DNA of 64,000 bases from Burkholderiaceae bacterium (GTDB lineage: Bacteria; Pseudomonadota; Gammaproteobacteria; Burkholderiales; Burkholderiaceae_E), in assembly GCA_024235875.1 (NCBI GenBank), contig JACKLP010000004.1, positions 1 to 64,000 on the forward strand. Reading direction: 5' to 3'. Of this stretch, positions 16,441 through 25,569 are shown piece after piece. The stretch's first letter is position 1; each line of letters begins with the position of its first letter. The translations under genes and the position numbers were made by a program. The notes below the pieces were generated by a model. That model saw only the letters and a program-made list of their open reading frames with translations. It was not told the origin of the DNA and ran no database searches.

Positions 16441-17136
16441 TCAGGCGATCCGGACCGCCAACCGGCCCACACCGCTGACTTCGCCTTCGAGCAGATCGCC
16501 ACGCACGACCGCCGCCACGCCCTCGGGTGTGCCGGTGAAGACCAGGTCGCCGGGCTCGAGCCGCCAGAACGACGACAGATGCTCGATGGACTCGCCGATG
16601 TTCCAGATCAGCTTCTGGATGGAACTCTCTTGTCGGCGCTTGCCGTTGACGTCGAGCGTGATGGTCGCGTTCTCGACGTCGCCAGCGGCTTGGCGCGTCA
16701 CGATGGGGCCGATCGGCGCGGACTGGTCGAACGCCTTGCCGATCTCCCATGGGCGGCCCAGTTTCTTGGCTTCGCCTTGCAGGTCACGGCGCGTCATGTC
16801 CAGGCCCACCGCGTAGCCGAAGATGTGATCGATGGCATCGGCCGCCTTGATGTTGGCACCGGCCTTGCCGATCGCGACCACCAGCTCGATCTCGTGGTGC
16901 AGATCGCTGGTACCCACCGGATAGGGCAGCGAGCCGGTCTCGCCCTCGGGGACATAGACGATCGCATCGGCCGGTTTCTGGAAGAAGAACGGCGGCTCGC
17001 GACCGGTAAAGCCCATCTCCTGGGCATGGGCGACATAGTTGCGCCCCACGCAATGAATACGCCGCACCGGAAAGGCGGCGTCGCTTCCCTTGACGGGAAT
17101 CACGACCGGAGCGGGAGCGGGAATCGCGAGCTTCAT
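16441..17136 (-). CDS. Fumarylacetoacetate hydrolase family protein (fumarylpyruvate hydrolase-like)
   Basis: This 231-residue single-domain FAH protein shows RRIHCVGRNYVAHAQEMGF near the start and PPFFFQKPADAIVYVPEG. The metal ligands are visible in LHHEIELVVAIGK (Glu, Glu) and GYAVGLDMTRRDLQ (Asp). The C-terminal GDLVFTGTPEGVA is diagnostic. Close relatives hydrolyse fumarylpyruvate, acylpyruvates or related 2,4-diketo acids in gentisate/homogentisate-type pathways. The start at 17136 has GAGGAAC about eight bases upstream. No gentisate or maleylpyruvate genes are beside it; instead it precedes the PilZ and CbiX genes. The exact substrate is uncertain. Confidence 0.88.
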   Translation of the reverse strand: MKLAIPAPAPVVIPVKGSDAAFPVRRIHCVGRNYVAHAQEMGFTGREPPFFFQKPADAIVYVPEGETGSLPYPVGTSDLHHEIELVVAIGKAGANIKAADAIDHIFGYAVGLDMTRRDLQGEAKKLGRPWEIGKAFDQSAPIGPIVTRQAAGDVENATITLDVNGKRRQESSIQKLIWNIGESIEHLSSFWRLEPGDLVFTGTPEGVAAVVRGDLLEGEVSGVGRLAVRIA

Positions 17137-17555
17137 TCGGTAGTTCCTCGATGAGATCAGGACGGCGTGCAAGTGTGCCGCTTGGCGTCGCGCTTGGGCG
17201 ATCGAGGCCTGTGCGCGGCAAAGCCACGGGCCTCGATCTCAATGATACCGGCCCGAGCGCCCGAGGGCCGTCGGTACGCGAGGCGCGGGCACGATTCGGC
17301 CAGCCGGCGGCTGGCTGGCCACTCGGCGGCATCTGGCGCCGTCCATCGAGGCCCGTCTTGCCGATTCGGCCGACGCATGGGACGCTGCCCCTCTCGAGCC
17401 GCGCCACATCGGGTCTGGCCGCACGCTGCGGTCCGGCTCGGATCGTGAACTAAGTCATTGATAGAATTGGAATCAGGCTTGTTCGAGCTTGCCAAGTCCG
17501 CGTTTTGGCGCACCCCGCACGAAACCGCTGCGCCCGACAACCATACCCCTCGCCA
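17137..17555. other. Intergenic region between the FAH gene and metH
   Basis: This 419-bp divergent region must contain both promoters. I looked for a SAM or cobalamin riboswitch ahead of metH and did not find the conserved boxes. A less GC-rich stretch near 17450-17490 is the likeliest promoter area, but no clear -35/-10 pair stands out. Confidence 0.4.
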
Positions 17556-20500
17556 ATGACCGTCCCCCACCGATCCGATACGGAAACTCGCCTGCGCGAG
17601 CTTCTGGCACACCGAATCCTGATTCTCGATGGTGCGATGGGCACCATGGTGCAGCAGCACCGACTGGGCGAGGACGCGTTTCGCGGCCAGCGCTGCGCCC
17701 ATCACTCGCACGAGGTACGAGGCAACAACGAGTTGCTCTCGCTGACGCAGCCGGACCTGATCCGAGGCATCCACGAGGCTTATCTGGCGGCCGGTGCCGA
17801 TCTGGTGGAGACCAACACCTTCGGGGCCAGTTCGATCGCCCAGGCCGACTACGGCCTGTCGCACCTGGCCTACGAGATGAACGTGGCCTCGGCGCGGCTC
17901 GCCCGCGAGGCCTGCGATCGTTTCAGCACCGAAGACAAGCCGCGCTTCGTCGCCGGCGCGATGGGGCCGCAGCCCAAGACCGCTTCGATCTCGCCCGACG
18001 TCAATGATCCCGGCGCGCGCAACGTCACCTTCGACGAATTGCGCGAGGCCTATCTCGAGCAGGCACGCGGCCTGGCGCAGGGCGGGGCCGACCTGCTGCT
18101 CGTCGAGACGATCTTCGATACGCTCAATGCGAAAGCCGCGCTGTTCGCGATCGACGAGCTGATGGTCGAGCGCGAGGCCGAGGGCTTGCCGCGGCTGCCG
18201 ATCATGATCTCGGGAACGGTCACCGACGCGTCCGGCCGAATCCTCTCGGGCCAGACCGTCGAGGCGTTCTGGAACGCCGTTCGCCATGCGCGACCGCTCT
18301 CGGTCGGACTGAATTGCGCGCTCGGCGCCGCCTTGATGCGTCCGTACATCGAGGAGTTGGCGACCAAGGCGGACACATTCGTGTGCGTCTACCCGAATGC
18401 CGGGCTGCCGAATCCGATGTCCGACACCGGTTTCGACGAAACGCCGGACGTGACGTCGCGCCTGCTCCGCGAGTTCGCCGATGCGGGCTTCGTGAACATC
18501 GCCGGCGGCTGCTGCGGCACGACGCCCGAGCATATCGCGGCGATCGCCGCCGCCGTCGAGGGACTGGCGCCCCGAACGCCGGCAAGGCCGACGCCGGCCT
18601 TGCGCCTCTGCGGTCTCGAACCGCTGAACGTGGACGACGACGCGTTGTTCGTGAACGTTGGCGAGCGTACCAATGTGACCGGGTCCAAGGCCTTCGCGCG
18701 GCTGATCATCGGCGAGAAATACGATGAAGCGCTCGATGTGGCGCGCCAGCAGGTCGAGAACGGCGCCCAGATCATCGACGTGAACATGGACGAGGCGATG
18801 CTCGACTCGGCCGCGGCGATGACGCGCTTCTTGAACCTGATCGCCTCGGAGCCCGACATCGCTCGCGTACCCGTGATGATCGACAGCTCCAAGTGGAGCG
18901 TGATCGAGGCTGGCCTGAAGTGCGTGCAAGGCAAGGCCATCGTCAACTCGATCTCCCTGAAGGAGGGCGAGGCGGCGTTTCTCGCCCAGGCCCGCCTGTG
19001 CCGCCGCTATGGTGCCGCGGTGATCGTGATGGCCTTCGACGAGCAGGGCCAGGCCGATACTTTCGAGCGCAAGACCGAGATTTGCCGCCGCGCCTACGAC
19101 CTGCTGATCGAACGGGTCGGGATGGAACCCGACGACATCGTCTTCGACCCGAACATCTTTGCGATCGCGACCGGCATCGAGGAGCACGACAACTACGCGG
19201 TCGATTTCATCGAGGCGACTCGCTGGATCCGGCGCAACCTGCCTCGCGCGAAGGTGTCGGGCGGCGTGTCGAACGTCTCGTTCAGCTTCCGCGGCAACGA
19301 GCCGGCCCGCGAGGCGATCCACACCGTCTTCCTCTATCACGCGATCCGTGCCGGCCTCACGATGGGAATCGTCAACGCTGGGATGGTGGGCGTCTACGAC
19401 CAGATCCCGGCCGAGCTGCGCGAGCGCGTCGAGGACATCGTGCTGAATCGTGGCGCCACCCTGAGTGCCGAACGCGCGGCGCTCGAGACGGCGCGGGCGG
19501 GGGGTGATTCGGAGGCCATCGCCAAGGCGCAGGCCGTGCTCGATGCCGAGGCCGCGAAGGGCGCGACCGAGCGGATGATCGAATTCGCGGCCACGCTCAA
19601 GGCCGGCGGTGCCAAGAAAGAGGAGTCGCTCGACTGGCGCGGTACGCCCGCTGCGCCGGTACCGGTCGCGCAACGGCTCGCGCACGCGCTGATCCACGGG
19701 ATCACCAGCTTCGTCGTGGCCGACACCGAAGAGGCCTGGCAGGAGATCGCCGCGCGCGGCGGCCGACCGATCGAAGTCATCGAAGGCCCCCTGATGGAGG
19801 GCATGAACATCGTCGGCGACCTGTTCGGTGCCGGCAAGATGTTCCTGCCACAGGTGGTGAAGTCGGCCAGGGTCATGAAGCAGGCGGTCGCGCACCTGGT
19901 TCCCTACATCGAGGAAGAAAAGGCGCGCATCGAGGCGGCCGGCGGCGACGTCCGCTCGAACGGAAGGATCGTGATCGCAACCGTCAAGGGCGATGTCCAC
20001 GACATCGGCAAGAACATCGTCTCCGTCGTTCTCCAGTGCAACAACTTCGAAGTCGAGAACATGGGCGTGATGGTGGCCTGCGCCGATATCCTCGCCAAGG
20101 CGAAAGAGATCGGCGCCGATGTGATCGGTCTCTCGGGCCTGATCACGCCGTCACTCGAGGAGATGGCCTACGTGGCGCGCGAGATGGAGCGTGACCCGTA
20201 TTTCCGCGAGCGCGGCACGCCGCTGCTGATCGGCGGCGCGACGACGTCGCGCGTTCACACGGCGGTCAAGATCGCGCCGCATTATTCGGGGCCGGTCGTC
20301 TACGTCCCCGATGCGTCGCGCTCGGTACCGGTCGCCCAGTCGCTGATCTCGCCCGAGTCACGCGAGCGATTCGTCAACGAACTGCGCGCCGACTCCGATC
20401 GCATCCGGGCACAGCACGCCGCCAAGAAGGGCCCGACGCTGATCCCGATCGGTGAAGCCCGACTCAACAAGGTGAAGGTCGCCTGGGAAATGCGCGCCGA

Positions 20501-21473
20501 TGACCGGCCTGGCGCCGGGGGCTTGCATCCGGTCGCGCGCTACCGGCCCCCGCAGCCGAAGTTTCTCGGACGGCGGGAGTTCCGCAAGCTCGATCTGGCC
20601 GAGGTCGCACGGCACATCGACTGGCAACCATTCTTCCAGACCTGGGATCTGCACGGGCGCTTCCCGGACATCCTCAATGACGAGCTGGTCGGTGAATCGG
20701 CGCGGCGGGTCTATTCCGACGGGCGGGCGATGCTCGAGCGCGTGATTGCCGGACGCTGGCTGGTCGCGAATGCCGTGGTCGGGTTCTATCCGGCCAACAG
20801 CATCAATGATGACGACATCGAGGTGTATACCGACGAGTCGCGCGAGCAGGTAGCCTTCGTGTGGCGCAATCTGCGCCAGCAGAATGCCAAGCGCGACGCG
20901 ATCCCCAACAAGTGCCTGGCGGACTACATCGCGCCACGCTCGATCGACGGCAAGCCGTCGAACATCCGCGACTACATCGGCATGTTCGCGGTCACGGCGG
21001 GCCTGGGCGTCGATGAAAAGGCGGCCGAGTTCGAACGGCTGCTCGACGATTACTCCGCGATCATGCTCAAGGCGATCGCCGATCGCCTGGCCGAAGCCTT
21101 GGCCGAGATGATGCATCGACGGGTGCGCACCGACCTGTGGGGCTACGCCCCCGACGAGGTGCTCGACAACGACGATCTGATTCGGGAGAAGTACGTTGGC
21201 ATTCGCCCGGCGCCGGGCTATCCGGCCTGCCCCGAGCACACCGTCAAGCGACCGCTGTTCGATCTTCTCGAATGCGAGCGCGTGGGCATCACGCTGACCG
21301 AAAGCCTGGCCATGCAGCCGGCGTCGAGCGTCAGCGGCTTTTATTTCTCGCATCCCGAGTCAGAGTACTTCAACGTCGGGCGGATCGGCGAGGATCAGCT
21401 CAAGGATTATTGCGAACGCGCGGGGTTGGAAGAGGAGGAGCTTCGACGCGCGTTGGGTTCGAGTCTGGGGTGA
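17556..21473 (+). CDS. metH: Cobalamin-dependent methionine synthase
   Basis: This 1305-residue enzyme contains all four MetH modules. The homocysteine/zinc domain (about 1-330) has NCALG and GGCCGTTPEHI cysteines. The methyltetrahydrofolate-binding domain (about 360-630) has GERTNVTGSKAF and DVNMDEAML. The cobalamin domain (about 655-900) has the cobalt-ligand motif DVHDIGKN, with the His near residue 815. The reactivation domain (to the end) has PACPEHTVK and SVSGFYFSHPES. It methylates homocysteine from methyl-H4folate via methylcobalamin and is reactivated with SAM. The ATG at 17556 gives the normal N-terminus MTVPHRSDTETRLRELL. It is a single full-length chain; some beta-proteobacteria split it in two. 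It stands alone, with no metF adjacent. Confidence 0.97.
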   Translation: MTVPHRSDTETRLRELLAHRILILDGAMGTMVQQHRLGEDAFRGQRCAHHSHEVRGNNELLSLTQPDLIRGIHEAYLAAGADLVETNTFGASSIAQADYGLSHLAYEMNVASARLAREACDRFSTEDKPRFVAGAMGPQPKTASISPDVNDPGARNVTFDELREAYLEQARGLAQGGADLLLVETIFDTLNAKAALFAIDELMVEREAEGLPRLPIMISGTVTDASGRILSGQTVEAFWNAVRHARPLSVGLNCALGAALMRPYIEELATKADTFVCVYPNAGLPNPMSDTGFDETPDVTSRLLREFADAGFVNIAGGCCGTTPEHIAAIAAAVEGLAPRTPARPTPALRLCGLEPLNVDDDALFVNVGERTNVTGSKAFARLIIGEKYDEALDVARQQVENGAQIIDVNMDEAMLDSAAAMTRFLNLIASEPDIARVPVMIDSSKWSVIEAGLKCVQGKAIVNSISLKEGEAAFLAQARLCRRYGAAVIVMAFDEQGQADTFERKTEICRRAYDLLIERVGMEPDDIVFDPNIFAIATGIEEHDNYAVDFIEATRWIRRNLPRAKVSGGVSNVSFSFRGNEPAREAIHTVFLYHAIRAGLTMGIVNAGMVGVYDQIPAELRERVEDIVLNRGATLSAERAALETARAGGDSEAIAKAQAVLDAEAAKGATERMIEFAATLKAGGAKKEESLDWRGTPAAPVPVAQRLAHALIHGITSFVVADTEEAWQEIAARGGRPIEVIEGPLMEGMNIVGDLFGAGKMFLPQVVKSARVMKQAVAHLVPYIEEEKARIEAAGGDVRSNGRIVIATVKGDVHDIGKNIVSVVLQCNNFEVENMGVMVACADILAKAKEIGADVIGLSGLITPSLEEMAYVAREMERDPYFRERGTPLLIGGATTSRVHTAVKIAPHYSGPVVYVPDASRSVPVAQSLISPESRERFVNELRADSDRIRAQHAAKKGPTLIPIGEARLNKVKVAWEMRADDRPGAGGLHPVARYRPPQPKFLGRREFRKLDLAEVARHIDWQPFFQTWDLHGRFPDILNDELVGESARRVYSDGRAMLERVIAGRWLVANAVVGFYPANSINDDDIEVYTDESREQVAFVWRNLRQQNAKRDAIPNKCLADYIAPRSIDGKPSNIRDYIGMFAVTAGLGVDEKAAEFERLLDDYSAIMLKAIADRLAEALAEMMHRRVRTDLWGYAPDEVLDNDDLIREKYVGIRPAPGYPACPEHTVKRPLFDLLECERVGITLTESLAMQPASSVSGFYFSHPESEYFNVGRIGEDQLKDYCERAGLEEEELRRALGSSLG

Positions 21474-21544
21474 GGAGACCCCGGCGGCGCTCGTGCGCGG
21501 GCCCTCGTCGTGCATGGGTGGCCTGGACCCGGAGCAATGGAGGC

Positions 21545-21581
21545 CCGGCACGTCACCGGGGAGACCTTGGTGACGTGCCGG
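21545..21581. terminator. 13-bp perfect inverted repeat between metH and the GFA gene
   Basis: CCGGCACGTCACC (21545-21557) and GGTGACGTGCCGG (21569-21581) form a perfect stem around an 11-nt loop, midway between two convergent genes. There is no T-tract, so it could be a bidirectional factor-assisted terminator or transcript-stabilising hairpin, or alternatively a protein-binding palindrome. Confidence 0.5.
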
Positions 21582-21598
21582 ATTGCTCTCGTGAGATT

Positions 21599-22015
21599 TC
21601 AGGCCCTGGGCGGGTTCTGTGCGAACTCGGGCACCCCTTCGAGTGATGCCCATGGCTGCTTTGACCGTCCCCAGATGGCCGCGGCCGGCTTCACCCAGCT
21701 CGCATCGTCGAGAGTGGCGGCCTTCAGGAACAGCAGGCCTGGAATCGCCTTGACGTCCGAGAACAGTGGCGAGCCGCACTTGCTGCAGAACGAGCGCAGC
21801 ACGGGCATGCCGGAGCTACCGGTGTCCTGGTAAGTCGCCAGTGAGTCGCCGTCGCAACTCAGGGAATCGGCCGGCACGGCCACGTTCATCGAAAATGCCG
21901 TACCGCTCTGGCGCTGGCAGTGGGTGCAATGGCAGGCAGCGACCATCGCGGGTGAATCGGCGGTGGATGTATAGCTGACGCTGCCGCAAAGACAGCGGCC
22001 GGAAATCTTGGGCAT
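21599..22015 (-). CDS. GFA (glutathione-dependent formaldehyde-activating) family protein
   Basis: This 138-residue protein starts MPKISGRCLCGSVSY and has the zinc-binding cysteines of the GFA fold: CLCG, ACHCTHCQRQSG and FCSKCGSPL. The named enzyme S-(hydroxymethyl)glutathione synthase belongs here, but most family members have no assigned reaction. The ATG at 22015 follows a GGAGACCC-like ribosome site. It lies 53 bp downstream of the LysR gene on the same strand, so it may share its transcript. Family certain, function unknown. Confidence 0.88.
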   Translation of the reverse strand: MPKISGRCLCGSVSYTSTADSPAMVAACHCTHCQRQSGTAFSMNVAVPADSLSCDGDSLATYQDTGSSGMPVLRSFCSKCGSPLFSDVKAIPGLLFLKAATLDDASWVKPAAAIWGRSKQPWASLEGVPEFAQNPPRA

Positions 22016-22068
22016 GAGGGTCTCCTGTGGGGGGGGAGTCGAGGCTCGCGTCGAGGGGCGATTCCCGA

Positions 22069-23052
22069 TCATGCATCGGTCGACCGGCCTGGTCCATCGG
22101 CATTCGCGCCGGATGGCATGGTTCGGCGCGAACGGGCCGCGCCGAACAGCGCGCCGAGCTCGGCCGCAAGAAAGTCGTACACGCGGCGGATGGACGCACT
22201 GCCGCGGATCTCGCGATGCACGACCAGCCACACCGGCAGCTCCGGCATGGGCAAGGGTAGCGACAGGACCACGAGCGAGGGGTCGCGTCGCACCATCGGC
22301 TCGGACGCGAATCCGATACCGAGCCCCGCGCGCACCGCAGCGAGCTGCGTCGGGTAGTCGTCGCAACGGAATGCACGTCGCAGTCCGGTCGGATCGATCC
22401 CCACGGCCAAGGTGCTGGCACGCATCTGCTCCAGCGTGCCGAGGTCGCGATCGGGGCCGATCAGTCGGTGATGGGCGAGATCGGCGGCCGAGCGCGGTGT
22501 ACCGAATCGATCGAGGTAGTCGCGGCGCGCGCAGGGCACGATCGAAATGGCGCCGATTCGGCGTGCGATCAGGCTCGCCTGGCTGGGGGGCACCATGCGC
22601 ACCGCGATGTCGGCGTCGCGGCGCAGCAGGTTGCTGACCTCGTCCGAGGCTACGAGGGCGACGTCGATGTCGGGCTCCCGATCCTGTAGCAGGGCCAGCA
22701 ACTCGGGCAGCACATAGAGCGCGATCATCCGGCTGGCGCTGATCCGCACGACGCCGGCGCGCGCGCCGGGTTGCGCCGCGACGGCGAGTCGTTCGGCCCC
22801 GGCTTGGACCTGCCGCGCCTCGGGCGCGATCCGGCGCGCCGCCTCGGTGGGCACGAGCCCGCGGCCCGTTCGCTCGAACAAGGCGACGCCGAGTTGGCGC
22901 TCGAGGGCTTCGATGTGGCGCCCGACCGTCGGCTGGGAACCGCCCAGGCGGCGCGCGGCGCCCAACAGGCTGCCGGTATCGAGCACGGCCAGGAAGGACC
23001 GGATCAGTGACCAGTCGAAGGCGTTGGCGGTGAGGGTCTCGATGGGTGCCAT
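22069..23052 (-). CDS. LysR-family transcriptional regulator
   Basis: This 327-residue protein has the N-terminal winged helix-turn-helix (DWSLIRSFLAVLDTGSLLGAARRLGGSQPTVGRHIEALERQLGVALFERTGRG), typical of LTTRs, and a C-terminal periplasmic-binding-protein-like effector domain. The start ATG at 23052 gives MAPIETLTANAFDWSL; the upstream extension to 23136 runs into the divergent control region and is rejected. It is transcribed away from the Tat-exported nitroreductase gene at 23157 and probably controls it from the intergenic palindromes. The ligand is unknown. Confidence 0.92.
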   Translation of the reverse strand: MAPIETLTANAFDWSLIRSFLAVLDTGSLLGAARRLGGSQPTVGRHIEALERQLGVALFERTGRGLVPTEAARRIAPEARQVQAGAERLAVAAQPGARAGVVRISASRMIALYVLPELLALLQDREPDIDVALVASDEVSNLLRRDADIAVRMVPPSQASLIARRIGAISIVPCARRDYLDRFGTPRSAADLAHHRLIGPDRDLGTLEQMRASTLAVGIDPTGLRRAFRCDDYPTQLAAVRAGLGIGFASEPMVRRDPSLVVLSLPLPMPELPVWLVVHREIRGSASIRRVYDFLAAELGALFGAARSRRTMPSGANADGPGRSTDA

Positions 23053-23062
23053 TGTATGCAAG

Positions 23063-23096
23063 ATTGAATAGAACAATTGCAATTCTATCCAATTGC
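23063..23096. promoter_or_regulatory. Candidate LysR operators in the divergent intergenic region
   Basis: Two adjacent dyads occur in a strikingly AT-rich patch: ATTG-N7-CAAT (23063-23077, containing a T-N11-A core) and the perfect 6-bp inverted repeat GCAATTCTATCCAATTGC (23079-23096). Location between a LysR gene and its divergent neighbour is the classical arrangement for LTTR binding. Confidence 0.5.
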
Positions 23097-23156
23097 GTTG
23101 ATTTTGTGCAGCCCGTAGCATGGCCAGGTCGATCACCTGAACCCAAGCGCAAGACC

Positions 23157-24371
23157 ATGAACCGAGCCTCTTCGACCCATCTGCCGGCGCGCCGGAAATT
23201 CATCCGCCTAAGCGGTGGCGGCGTGATTGCCGCGGCCTTGCCAGCAGCCGGCTGCACCGGGCCGGCCGCCATCCCGGACTCGGCGATTGCCGCCTGGCGC
23301 GGTCCCGACGATTCGATCGAGATCCGCCGCTGGGCCTTGTCTTGGGCGATTCTGGCGCCGAATCCCCACAACCGTCAGCCGTGGCAGGTGTCGCTCGAGG
23401 GCGGCGACCGGCTCACGCTGTCTCTCGACACCGATCGTCTGCTACCCGAAACCGACCCATACGGGCGACAGACGATGATCGGCACCGGCGCGATGCTGGG
23501 ATTGCTCGCGCTGGCGGCCGCGCAGCGCGGCCATGGGCTGGAAGTCTCGGAGTTTCCCGAGGGCGCCCCCGGGCCGGTACTCGATGCACGGCCGGTGGCG
23601 CGCGTCCGGTTCATCGCGAGCGCCGGGCCGACGCAGGCCCAGCGCGAGCTGTTCGCCCAGGTGTCGCGGCGCCACACCCATCGGGGTCGCTACGACCCCG
23701 AGCGGGCGCCGGGCAGCGGCTTTCTGGATCGGAGCGAGGGCTCGCCCGGTCCGGCCGGTCTGATCGAAGGCGTGATCGACCGACGTCGCCATGGGGCGCG
23801 CTTCGATGCGCTCGACGCGATCGCCCGCGAGGCCTGGCGGCTCGAGCTGAGCACGCCGCGCACGATGCTCGAGAGCGTGCGGCTGTTGCGCATTGGCGCC
23901 GCCGAGATCGACCGGTACCGGGACGGCATCACCATCACGTCGCCGCTGCTGGTGGCGCTCAACGCCCTGGGACTCGTCGATCGCGAGCATGCGCCCGACA
24001 TCGATTCGATGTCGGTGCGCGGCCAGGTCGCCGACTTCGATGCGGCGATGGACAGTACGCCGGGCCTGTACTGGCTGCTCAGCGACGGAAACGGGCGACG
24101 CGATCAGCTCGCGGCGGGACGCGCCTACCTGCGTGCCCAGCTCGCAGCGACCGCCAGCGGCCTGGTGATGCAGCCGATCTCTCAGGCGCTGCAGGAGTAC
24201 CCGGAGATGCGCGCGCTCCATGGTCGGGTCCACGCGCAGGTGCGCGGGCATGCGGGCGGGCGCCCGGACGCCACGGTTCAGATGCTATGTCGGCTCGGCA
24301 GGCCGGCTGCCGACGCGGGGTCGATCGTGCCGGCGCCGCGGCGCGGCCTGGCGGCGCATCTTCGCGCCTGA
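23157..24371 (+). CDS. Tat-exported Acg-type nitroreductase-like protein
   Basis: This 404-residue protein has a twin-arginine leader (RRKFIRLSGGGVIAAALPAAGC) ending in a lipobox-like AAGC, so it may be an exported, possibly lipid-anchored, folded flavoprotein. The body contains AILAPNPHNRQPW, the FMN-binding start typical of nitroreductase/Acg family proteins, and internal duplication of the fold. Acg-type proteins bind FMN, but their substrates are largely undefined. The ATG at 23157 gives MNRASSTHLPARRKF; the longer upstream frame lies inside the regulatory region. It is divergent from the LysR gene, likely its regulator. Confidence 0.82.
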   Translation: MNRASSTHLPARRKFIRLSGGGVIAAALPAAGCTGPAAIPDSAIAAWRGPDDSIEIRRWALSWAILAPNPHNRQPWQVSLEGGDRLTLSLDTDRLLPETDPYGRQTMIGTGAMLGLLALAAAQRGHGLEVSEFPEGAPGPVLDARPVARVRFIASAGPTQAQRELFAQVSRRHTHRGRYDPERAPGSGFLDRSEGSPGPAGLIEGVIDRRRHGARFDALDAIAREAWRLELSTPRTMLESVRLLRIGAAEIDRYRDGITITSPLLVALNALGLVDREHAPDIDSMSVRGQVADFDAAMDSTPGLYWLLSDGNGRRDQLAAGRAYLRAQLAATASGLVMQPISQALQEYPEMRALHGRVHAQVRGHAGGRPDATVQMLCRLGRPAADAGSIVPAPRRGLAAHLRA

Positions 24372-24444
24372 GACTCGAAGGCACCGGGTCTGGGGCCCGG
24401 TGGACCGATGGCCCATCGGATCGGGAGGGCCGATGGGGTGCGGA

Positions 24445-25431
24445 TCAGGCGTCGCGCACCCGCTCGCGCTCGCGCGGTCGCATGGTTTCGTCGAGCCGGA
24501 TGGCGTCGACGACCTCGGCCAGCACGCGATCCGCCCAGGAATTCTCGATCTGGCAGGTACCGGCCGCCTGGTGCCCGCCGCCGCCGTAGCGCAGGCACAG
24601 CGCACCGACATTGGTCGGAGAGCTGCGATCGAGGATGGACTTCCCGATCGCCAGAACCGTGTTCTGCCGCTTCAAGCCCCACATGACGTGGATCGACACA
24701 TTGCAGTCGGGGAAGAGCGCATAGATGACGAATCGGTTGGTCGCATAGATGGTCTCTTCGTCGCGCAGGTCGAGTACCACCACGTTGCCATGCACGTCGG
24801 CGCAGCGGCGAATCTGTTCCGCGGCCAGTCGCTGGTGCTCGCGGTAGAGATCGACCCGCTCGCGCACGTCGGGCATCTGGAGAATCTCGTCGATCGACTG
24901 CTCGCGGCAGGCGTCGATCAGCTTCATCATGAGCTGGTAGTTCGAGATCGAGAACTCGCGAAAGCGACCCAGGCCGGTGCGTGCGTCCATCAGGTAGTTC
25001 AGGAACACCCAGCCCTGGGGATCGATGATCTCGTCGAAGCTGAACTGTGCAGAGTCGGCCTTGTCGACCGCCTCCATCAGTTCGTCGGCGACCCGCGGGA
25101 AGGCCTGCTTGCCACCGTAGTAGTCATAGACCACCCGCGCCGCCGATGGTGCGTCGGCGTCGATCACGTGGTTGCCGCGCTCGCCGGTATTGCGAACCGT
25201 CTCCGAGAGATGGTGGTCGAAGGCCAGGTGCGCGGTGGCGACGTAGGGCAGGTTGGTCGTGATGTCGCGATCGGTGATCTCGACCTTGCCGTCTTGCATG
25301 TCCTTCGGGTGGACGAACTGGATGTCGTCGACCAGGTCGAGCTCGCGCAGCAGAACGGCGCAGACCAGACCGTCGAAGTCGGAACGGGTGACGAGACGAT
25401 ATCGCGGCTGCGAATTGGCTTGGCTGGACAT
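24445..25431 (-). CDS. DHH-family phosphoesterase (exopolyphosphatase-like)
   Basis: This 328-residue protein shows the DHH superfamily motifs: SDFDGLVCAVLL (metal-binding Asp residues), a DADAPSAARVVYDYY segment, LAFDHHLSE (the DHH motif) and the C-terminal DHHA1 motif RYGGGGHQAAGTCQ. Such proteins hydrolyse phosphodiester or phosphoanhydride bonds in nucleotides such as pAp, nanoRNA or c-di-AMP, or in short polyphosphate. The start ATG at 25431 has AGGAGAG upstream and gives MSSQANSQPRYRLVTRSDFDG. It is monocistronic on the minus strand, with glutathione reductase 138 bp upstream. The exact substrate cannot be assigned. Confidence 0.85.
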   Translation of the reverse strand: MSSQANSQPRYRLVTRSDFDGLVCAVLLRELDLVDDIQFVHPKDMQDGKVEITDRDITTNLPYVATAHLAFDHHLSETVRNTGERGNHVIDADAPSAARVVYDYYGGKQAFPRVADELMEAVDKADSAQFSFDEIIDPQGWVFLNYLMDARTGLGRFREFSISNYQLMMKLIDACREQSIDEILQMPDVRERVDLYREHQRLAAEQIRRCADVHGNVVVLDLRDEETIYATNRFVIYALFPDCNVSIHVMWGLKRQNTVLAIGKSILDRSSPTNVGALCLRYGGGGHQAAGTCQIENSWADRVLAEVVDAIRLDETMRPRERERVRDA

Positions 25432-25569
25432 TTTCGGCGCTCTCCTGGCGGACTCGTCCCGATATTGTCCGGGCCGGCGGGGCGGGTGGATACCCGATCG
25501 AGCCGCCGGCTGTCCGCTCATCGTGCGCGTTCGGCGGGTGCCCCCGCTGTCGAGCCCAAGTGGGCGGGA

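Noticed and set aside
17137..17555. SAM or cobalamin riboswitch before metH
   Set aside because: Looked for the conserved core and B12-box-like sequence; none found.
17157..20000. 947-codon open frame antisense to metH
   Set aside because: It is a high-GC shadow frame of an unmistakable full-length metH; its product is His/Arg/Asp-rich with no domain.
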